Assembly (NCBI GenBank): GCA_944391465.1
Contig: CALXTS010000015.1
Coordinates: 1-43,163 of the forward strand
Origin: an uncultured Alphaproteobacteria bacterium
GTDB lineage: Bacteria; Pseudomonadota; Alphaproteobacteria; RF32; CAG-239
Direction: 5' to 3'
DNA length: 43,163 bases
Below are positions 38,039 to 43,163 of the stretch, in pieces. Positions within the stretch are counted from its first letter, which is position 1; every line of letters starts with the position of its first letter. The notes under the pieces are model-generated. The model was not told the origin of the DNA and searched no databases. It saw only the letters and a program-made list of their open reading frames with translations. A program made the translations under genes and the position numbers.

Positions 38039-38302
38039 TTATTCACCGTGTTCAAGTTCTTTAACGCATTTATGATAATAACCGCACCCCGCTTCAGGGC
38101 AGTCAACCAATTTTTCTCCCTCAGGACAAATAAGCGTTGTTAAATCATAACCGGTACACGCCTGAGAACAAGTTGTTTCAACTTTTGGGGCATCTCTCGG
38201 TGTTGGCAAAGAACCATCCCAATCTCTGATTGATTTAATGGCAGCCTGAGCATCAACAGCAGCTGCCAAAATAAGAAACGCGGCAAAATATTTTAATTTC
38301 AT
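38039..38302 (-). CDS. Small secreted cysteine-rich protein
   Basis: I do not recognise this 87-aa protein. It has a signal peptide (MKLKYFAAFLILAAAVDAQA, cleavage near residue 20). The mature part of about 67 residues holds six Cys (TTCSQAC, LICPEG, VDCPEAGCGYYHKC), enough for three disulfides, and is acidic. There is no lipobox, so it is probably soluble in the periplasm or outside the cell. GAGAGG lies before the ATG. It stands alone between lpxB and comEC. The even Cys count and CPEG/CPEAGC repeats suggest a small disulfide-knotted domain, with no assigned function. Confidence 0.7.
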   Translation of the reverse strand: MKLKYFAAFLILAAAVDAQAAIKSIRDWDGSLPTPRDAPKVETTCSQACTGYDLTTLICPEGEKLVDCPEAGCGYYHKCVKELEHGE

Positions 38303-38419
38303 ATCAGACCTCTCAATTTCAATAATTTTTCTACTATTTTATCTGAGTAAAAGTTAATTTATTGCAAATAAAAGACAGATGATTTACTCTGCAAACAAAA
38401 AGTATAAAAGAGAGAAAAA

Positions 38420-40462
38420 ATGAGACTGTTTTTTTATCATTTACGTGAACAGTTTATGTCTAATCAATCCCGATGGTGGCTTTGGTATCCGGTATTTTTT
38501 GCCACAGGGATAGGTCTTTATTTTTCTTTACCGCAAGAGCCAAGCAAATGGCTGACACTAGGGGTTATAGAAAGTCTCATCATTTTAGCAATCTTTTTCA
38601 GGCATCATATCCGAGTTTTATATTTTTTATTTATTCTCGGTTTAATCAGTTTAGGCTTTGCTTGTATTCAGTTACGCACAATATATTTTTCAACCAAACA
38701 GGCTCCGGTTCCTTCAGAAAAAATGTACCTTCAAGCAAGGATAAAGTATCTGGATTATAACTCTAAAGGAAATACGCGTTTAACAATAGATAAGCTATAT
38801 GATTTTGATGGTAATTTTGTCCCCGGAACTTTTAGAATTAGTTTAAGAGGAAAAAATCATAATTTAAGTATCGGCCAATGTGTTGAAATGGTGGCCAAAC
38901 TTTTGCCCAATCCAAAAGCCTCTCTGCCTGGAGGATATCAATTTGATAGAAAAAGTTTTTTTCTGGGCTTATCCGGAAGCGGTTATGCTGACAGTCGCGT
39001 TTTGCCGATACCTTGTCCAAATGAACCAACATGGCAAGAAAAATTGAACTTTTGGAAAGAAAAACAACGCACGGCAATTATTAATCATATAAAATCAATT
39101 CTTCCACCGAATGAGGCTGCTATTACCTCTGCAATAATAGCCGGAGAGCAAGGCGGCATAAATCAAAATCTGATAAATAGTTATCGAGATTCGGGACTGG
39201 CACATTTTTTATCAATTTCAGGACTCCACATGAGCATGATTACCGGACTTATGTTCTTTCTGGTTCGCTTTTTGATAGCCCTTTTTCCGCCTTTGGCGCT
39301 TAGATGGAACTCTAAAAAAATAGCCGCAATTTTTGCGCTTGTAATCAGCTTTGTATATTTGCAAATATCAGGTTCGGCGATTCCCGCGCAACGCGCATTT
39401 ATCATGACATTCATTGTTCTGTTGGGTGTTTTGCTTGATAGAAGAGCGATTTCCATGAATACGATAGCTTTAGCCGCAATTTTAGTTCTTTTGTTTTCAC
39501 CGGAAGCACTTATTGGAGCCAGTTTCCAGATGTCTTTTGCCGCGGTTATCGCTTTGATAGCTTTTTATGAAAAAAATGCAGTTTCTTTGCAGAGATTTTT
39601 TGATACATCGGCAAATCAGAATATAATTCTGAGAACAATAAAGATAATATTGGTCTATATTGCCGGAATTTTAGTATCTGATTTGGTTGCCAGTTTGGCA
39701 ACCTTGCCTTTTTCTATTTATCATTTCAATCAGATATCAGCATACACAACATTGGCAAATTTATTGGCAGGCCCGATTATCGGCATTTTGATAATGCCGT
39801 TTACATTGCTCTCTTTATTGCTGATGCCGTTCGGGTTAGATTATTATGCTATTAAAGTTGTTGGATTTGGAATTGCAGTTGTCAATGATATTACAGTCTA
39901 TGTCAGTTCTTTACCTTCAGCGGCATATCGAGTTTTATCAATGCCGTTTTGGGGATTTATTTTTATCATTTTTGGAGGTTTGTGGCTTTGCATATGGCAA
40001 GGAAAGATAAGAAGATGGGGACTTTTGATGATATTAATAGGTTTATTAAGTATGATTAATATAAGAAAACCTGATATTTTGATAAATGCGGAAGGAGATA
40101 TGATAGCTGTTTTAGATAATTCAGAGAATATGATAATTTTGCCGCATAGAGGAGATTCTTTTACTAAAAAAATATGGTTAGATAAAACGGCATCAACAGA
40201 AATAAATAAAAAACAAAAGAAAATATTAAAAGATATTATACAAGGTAAAAAAACAGATAAGACATGGATTAATTTGGAGTGTGATAAAAATAACTGTTAC
40301 TACAAACAAAAATTTATAACAAACAAGAAAGATAAACATCAAATACAGAATACTCTCTTAAAGCCAGAGCAAGGAGAAGGTATGGCAATATATTTGCCGA
40401 ATAAAATTATCAGCGTTAGAGACAAGATAGGGTTCAGACCGTGGAATTTAAATAAAATATAG
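38420..40462 (+). CDS. comEC: ComEC/Rec2 family competence membrane protein
   Basis: ComEC forms the inner-membrane channel for single-stranded DNA in natural transformation. It has 680 aa. N-terminal helices and a DUF4131-like OB segment (about 30-190) come first. The Competence domain follows (about 225-500), with the marker HFLSISGLHMSMITGL and SGSAIPAQRAFIMT. The C-terminal tail (about 550-680) is short and lacks the HxHxDH metallo-beta-lactamase motif of long ComEC proteins. Any nuclease function would have to come from elsewhere. With dprA in the window, DNA uptake is plausible. The start at 38420 has only a weak AGAGAGA site, and an ATG at 38456 is an alternative. Confidence 0.9.
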   Translation: MRLFFYHLREQFMSNQSRWWLWYPVFFATGIGLYFSLPQEPSKWLTLGVIESLIILAIFFRHHIRVLYFLFILGLISLGFACIQLRTIYFSTKQAPVPSEKMYLQARIKYLDYNSKGNTRLTIDKLYDFDGNFVPGTFRISLRGKNHNLSIGQCVEMVAKLLPNPKASLPGGYQFDRKSFFLGLSGSGYADSRVLPIPCPNEPTWQEKLNFWKEKQRTAIINHIKSILPPNEAAITSAIIAGEQGGINQNLINSYRDSGLAHFLSISGLHMSMITGLMFFLVRFLIALFPPLALRWNSKKIAAIFALVISFVYLQISGSAIPAQRAFIMTFIVLLGVLLDRRAISMNTIALAAILVLLFSPEALIGASFQMSFAAVIALIAFYEKNAVSLQRFFDTSANQNIILRTIKIILVYIAGILVSDLVASLATLPFSIYHFNQISAYTTLANLLAGPIIGILIMPFTLLSLLLMPFGLDYYAIKVVGFGIAVVNDITVYVSSLPSAAYRVLSMPFWGFIFIIFGGLWLCIWQGKIRRWGLLMILIGLLSMINIRKPDILINAEGDMIAVLDNSENMIILPHRGDSFTKKIWLDKTASTEINKKQKKILKDIIQGKKTDKTWINLECDKNNCYYKQKFITNKKDKHQIQNTLLKPEQGEGMAIYLPNKIISVRDKIGFRPWNLNKI

Positions 40463-40487
40463 AGAATGACCAAAGCCATTCTCTATA
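40459..40487. terminator. Bidirectional terminator between comEC and the small membrane gene
   Basis: TATAGAGAATG (40459-40469) and CATTCTCTATA (40477-40487) form a perfect 11-bp stem overlapping the comEC stop codon, with A/T-rich flanks on both sides. Confidence 0.7.
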
Positions 40488-40491
40488 AAAA

Positions 40492-40656
40492 TTAGAAATT
40501 AGCTTCTTTGACTGCTTTATCAGTGGCAAAGTCGCTGGTTCTCTGAACGGTATTGTTAACCGAGTTTGTAAAACCTTCAACATAACCATTGTCATATAGC
40601 CATTTTCCGCCATAAGCAAGAGCTGCTAAAATCAATAAGATAAAGATTCCTTTCAT
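40492..40656 (-). CDS. Small single-pass membrane protein
   Basis: This is a 54-aa protein of unknown function. One N-terminal hydrophobic helix (MKGIFILLILAALAYGGKW) may be an anchor or an uncleaved signal. A short hydrophilic tail follows (DNGYVEGFTNSVNNTVQRTS). The start at 40656 has GGAGG about 6 bases upstream, a strong site that favours it over the longer reading from 40692. Confidence 0.6.
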   Translation of the reverse strand: MKGIFILLILAALAYGGKWLYDNGYVEGFTNSVNNTVQRTSDFATDKAVKEANF

Positions 40657-40825
40657 GCCAACCTCCATAAAAAAACAACACAGAATAAGCATATATATAA
40701 AAGATTTATCCTAGGTTAAAATTTTTGTTTTGTATTAAGAAATAATCTTTTGGATATAAACTAAAATTCAGCTCACAAAAAAAACTAGCGCTCTTATATC
40801 AAAAGGCAATAGGAGGGCAAGAATA

Positions 40826-41203
40826 ATGATAAGTTCAGTAAATATGTCAACTTACGGGGCGTCCGTAATCCCAAATTCGGCAAACAGTAATAACATTACG
40901 ATTAGTTCACAGAGTATGTCTAGTTCTTTGAGAGTGTCTGAAACAGGTCTGACGGATAAAGGATTAGCATTATTGGCGTTTTTAGCGCTTCAAAAAGACA
41001 AAGAAAATGATGAAATGTCAACACCGGAAAAAATAGCACTGGCAGCAATGCTTTTGGGTTTATCTCAAAGCCCGCAAAATATTGATATAACGATGCAAAT
41101 GTCAAATAGCACTCAAGTTATATCATCATTAGGCTATACGTCGGCAGCCACTCCGGTAAAACAATATATTGCGCCGGGGACTTTTTATAGTGCATCATTT
41201 TAG
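40826..41203 (+). CDS. Hypothetical Ser/Thr-rich protein
   Basis: I do not recognise this 125-aa protein. Residues 1-38 are rich in Ser, Asn and Thr and look disordered. A helical, Ala/Leu-rich core follows (GLALLAFLALQKDKENDE and PEKIALAAMLLGLSQS, about 45-82), then another Ser/Thr-rich tail. There is no signal peptide. AGGAGGGC, a strong ribosome site, lies about 8 bases before the ATG. The disordered N-terminus with a helical hairpin-like centre resembles many secreted or surface-associated small proteins, but nothing here proves export. It overlaps the convergent HAD gene by 9 bases. Confidence 0.6.
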   Translation: MISSVNMSTYGASVIPNSANSNNITISSQSMSSSLRVSETGLTDKGLALLAFLALQKDKENDEMSTPEKIALAAMLLGLSQSPQNIDITMQMSNSTQVISSLGYTSAATPVKQYIAPGTFYSASF

Positions 41204-41812
41204 AGATGAACTAATATTTAAAATCTTATTTATATCATCTTTGACGGTGTTTTTACTAAAAATGACACTGTGAATTCCGATAGATTTAGCCGCATCAATA
41301 TTTTTTTGCTTATCATCAATAAAAATAACTTCTTGAGGTAAAGAGTTTAGTTTTTGCAAAACAGTTTTAAAAATATTGATATCTGGTTTTAATAAACCAA
41401 GCTCATAAGAAAGAAAAATATTATTTCTATCAGTCAACGTAATAGCAGTATCTTCTAAATTTGGAAGAGCATTGGAAAGTAAACATATTTTAATTCCCAT
41501 ATGACGAAGACTATTCATCATATCTAACGTTTCCTGATAAAAAGCTCCAACACCTTTATGCATTGCCTCATCAATAAGAATATCTAAATTATTTTTATAT
41601 TCAATCCCGCAATGTACGCATAATTCTTTGCAAAAGTCACTAAAGCAGATATCTCCTTTCATAAAAGGATTGTAATTAAAAGACTTAACGCCGCCTATTT
41701 TATCAAAAAGCTCTTTTTTAGTGCAGAGATTCCGGCAAAAATTATTTAAGGGGATTAAAGAAAAAGAATAGCAGACCTGTCCAACATCAAAAATACAATA
41801 TTTTATATTCAT
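41195..41812 (-). CDS. HAD-superfamily hydrolase, YihX-like
   Basis: This is a 205-aa haloacid dehalogenase-fold phosphatase. Motif I is IFDVGQV with nucleophile Asp9. The usual second Asp of DxD is Gly11, as in the YihX and epoxide-hydrolase N-domain group. Motif II is CLLSNA, motif III the Lys of GLLKPD, and motif IV VIFIDDK. A helical cap domain lies at about residues 15-90. Substrates of such enzymes are usually small sugar phosphates or nucleotides, but this one cannot be assigned. AAGAGA lies before the ATG. It is convergent with the Ser-rich gene, with no terminator between them. Confidence 0.85.
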   Translation of the reverse strand: MNIKYCIFDVGQVCYSFSLIPLNNFCRNLCTKKELFDKIGGVKSFNYNPFMKGDICFSDFCKELCVHCGIEYKNNLDILIDEAMHKGVGAFYQETLDMMNSLRHMGIKICLLSNALPNLEDTAITLTDRNNIFLSYELGLLKPDINIFKTVLQKLNSLPQEVIFIDDKQKNIDAAKSIGIHSVIFSKNTVKDDINKILNISSSLK

Positions 41813-41892
41813 AAAAGTCTCTTAAAGTAAAATTTATAAATTAATTTTAATCCGAACAATAAAATAAATTGAAAAATAAGTAAAGTTTTTCA

Positions 41893-41921
41893 TTGTAAGT
41901 TTTATAAATTTAGGTTATTAT
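41893..41921 (+). promoter_or_regulatory. Promoter of the 228-aa unknown gene
   Basis: TTGTAA (41893-41898) and TATTAT (41916-41921) are separated by 17 bases. The expected start near 41928 gives a very short leader that begins just before the AAGGAG site. Confidence 0.5.
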
Positions 41922-41944
41922 TAATCTTAAAGGAGCTTTGCTTA

Positions 41945-42631
41945 ATGACGAAAACCCAACAACAGATTTTTGATGAACTATGTCTTATTCCCCCACTTAG
42001 AGAGGGATGGGTTAGAATAGTGCATCGTAGCATTAACCGAGGCAATACCGTTTTGAATATTGCAAAATTTGGATTAGTTTTTAATAGAAGCGCCGCAGAG
42101 CTAAATTCCATTCGAGGCGGTTCGTATGATAGGATAACGCAAATGGCCTCAGTTTATGATGAAAAAAATTTTTGGGACAGCTTAAAGCATGATGATTTTT
42201 ATATCTATGATAATGCTAATTATGCTGATACAAAATTTGTTTTTGATATGCCGATAGATGAATATTGCTTTTTAGAGAGTTTGGGCGGTCGCTTTAAAGG
42301 AAAAGTTGACGCCAAGTATCTGGTTGCAATTATTTCTAATATTAACGGTACAAATCGTAATCTGACTATGCCGGCAGAAGATGTTAGCAAAGCACAAGAA
42401 ATATCAAAAACCAATTTACTCCCGAAAATTGAACCGAATAATACAGAACAAATGATAGAAGAGTTTTTGAATAAATTTCCTCATGAAAGACATCAACGCA
42501 TAAGAAAAGTAATTCAAGAAATAATGCAGAGAAATAAAGATATTTTTTATGAAGCAATGAATAAAGAACCAAAAAACAAGGATAAATTACTCAATCCGAT
42601 GATAGCACAAAAAACATCGCAGAGATTATAA
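41945..42631 (+). CDS. Hypothetical protein, possible ADP-ribosyltransferase-like fold
   Basis: This 228-aa soluble protein is not recognised with confidence. The N-terminal half has GWVRIVHRSIN followed about 12 residues later by NIAKFGLVFNRSA, an H-x-S then GL pattern seen in PARP/RNA 2'-phosphotransferase-like ADP-ribosyltransferases. It closes with VDAKYLVAIISN (about 124-135), which resembles the last strand of such folds. No catalytic Glu is evident to me. The C-terminal third is charged and helical (MIEEFLNKFPHERHQRIRKV). AAGGAG lies about 8 bases before the ATG, with a good promoter upstream and a strong terminator downstream, so it is an independent unit. Confidence 0.6.
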   Translation: MTKTQQQIFDELCLIPPLREGWVRIVHRSINRGNTVLNIAKFGLVFNRSAAELNSIRGGSYDRITQMASVYDEKNFWDSLKHDDFYIYDNANYADTKFVFDMPIDEYCFLESLGGRFKGKVDAKYLVAIISNINGTNRNLTMPAEDVSKAQEISKTNLLPKIEPNNTEQMIEEFLNKFPHERHQRIRKVIQEIMQRNKDIFYEAMNKEPKNKDKLLNPMIAQKTSQRL

Positions 42632-42640
42632 AGCCAAATA

Positions 42641-42668
42641 AAAAAGCGCCATTATGGCGCTTTTTTTT
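42641..42668 (+). terminator. Rho-independent terminator
   Basis: AAAAAGCGCC, ATTAT loop region, GGCGCTTTTTTTT. It has a compact GC stem with A and T runs on both sides, 10 bases after the 228-aa gene. Confidence 0.9.
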
Positions 42669-42686
42669 AATGGTGATACTAACGCG

Positions 42687-42830
42687 ATGAATCTCAAACT
42701 TTTACTTTCTCCTGAGTATTATCTGGCAACAATGAGTTTGTATGAAGAAATTAAAAGAAATAATATTAAGCCTCTGAATTTATTACAAACATTCGATAAT
42801 GACATTTCATTAAATGAGGCTATATATTAA
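42687..42830 (+). CDS. Short possible coding sequence, 47 aa
   Basis: The frame 42687-42830 reads MNLKLLLSPEYYLATMSLY and ends NDISLNEAIY. The composition looks like real protein, but there is no clear ribosome site before the ATG. It begins only 19 bases after a terminator and overlaps the convergent membrane gene by 11 bases. It may be a remnant of a longer gene or chance. Confidence 0.25.
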   Translation: MNLKLLLSPEYYLATMSLYEEIKRNNIKPLNLLQTFDNDISLNEAIY

Positions 42831-43140
42831 AAAAGTTGATAAAATAAATATATTGTATCAGATATAAAAGAGCCGGGATGGATAGAATTATATAGGCTTT
42901 TTTGAGATTTGTTTTACGCTTTTTCCAAGCATAAATCGTAGGTGCAATTATTATCAACAATATTGTTAATGTCATTATGGTATAGTTAAACCTATTTTCA
43001 TATGCCCAACCTAATGCCTCTGCATTCCATGGCATGCTGTCACTTGTCATATCATCTGGATATGTTACTGCAATGATAAAAACCGCAAAGGCATATAATC
43101 CTGACAATAGATAAAACGGTATGAGTTTGATTTTTTTCAT
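42820..43140 (-). CDS. Small hypothetical membrane protein, three helices
   Basis: This 106-aa protein has hydrophobic segments at about residues 8-26, 54-71 and 83-104. A short loop of acidic and aromatic residues (TYPDDMTSDSMPWNAEALGW) follows the first segment and a basic loop (KKRKTNLKK) follows the second. By the positive-inside rule, the acidic loop lies outside and the basic loop in the cytoplasm. AAGGTG lies about 6 bases before the ATG. No family is recognised. The frame is complete, and no neighbour to the right is visible. Confidence 0.6.
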   Translation of the reverse strand: MKKIKLIPFYLLSGLYAFAVFIIAVTYPDDMTSDSMPWNAEALGWAYENRFNYTIMTLTILLIIIAPTIYAWKKRKTNLKKAYIILSIPALLYLIQYIYFINFFNI

Positions 43141-43163
43141 AATTGCACCTTCGGTTAAATTTG

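Overview
The window is AT-rich chromosomal DNA from an alphaproteobacterium. The supporting gene orders are: tolC next to a popZ-type polar organiser and valS; prmC followed by a DUF4167 gene and clpB; an alpha-type RpoH; plsY-dprA-topA; and pyrH-frr-uppS-cdsA-rseP-bamA-lpxD-fabZ-lpxA-lpxI-lpxB, with LpxI in place of LpxH. Low GC content and compact spacing suggest an uncultured, possibly host-associated lineage (an inference; no 16S gene is present). I see no rRNA, tRNA, CRISPR array, insertion sequence or prophage.

Layout. 1-2615: terminators and glycogen phosphorylase (minus). 2812-8676: tolC, an unusually long popZ and valS. 8788-9450: an orphan gene that looks like a protein-glutamine glutaminase (deamidase). 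9501-16763: eno (minus), a small membrane protein, a dCMP deaminase-type enzyme, an orphan NarL-type response regulator, a glycine-zipper lipoprotein (minus), asnS, a small exported protein, rpoH and a 61-aa protein. 16820-22711: prmC, DUF4167, a membrane-anchored metallophosphoesterase, clpB and an overlapping unknown gene. 22789-27050 (minus): plsY-dprA-topA. 27236-37987: the envelope-biogenesis cluster, which lacks the dxr gene often found between cdsA and rseP. 38039-43140: a secreted Cys-rich protein, comEC, small unknown proteins, a HAD phosphatase, an unknown 228-aa protein and a small membrane protein.

The main theme is envelope construction: isoprenoid carrier lipid (UppS), phospholipid (PlsY, CdsA), lipid A (LpxD, FabZ, LpxA, LpxI, LpxB), outer-membrane protein assembly (BamA, RseP) and export (TolC). 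A second theme is protein quality control and heat shock (RpoH, ClpB). DprA and ComEC together suggest uptake and handling of transforming DNA. Most of the window is ordinary core genome. The parts most worth a second look are the glutaminase-like gene at 8788, the hairpin and promoter-like arrangement in front of clpB, the expanded PopZ linker, and the unknown genes near the right end. I see no clear multi-gene novel system. No gap between genes exceeds about 200 bases.
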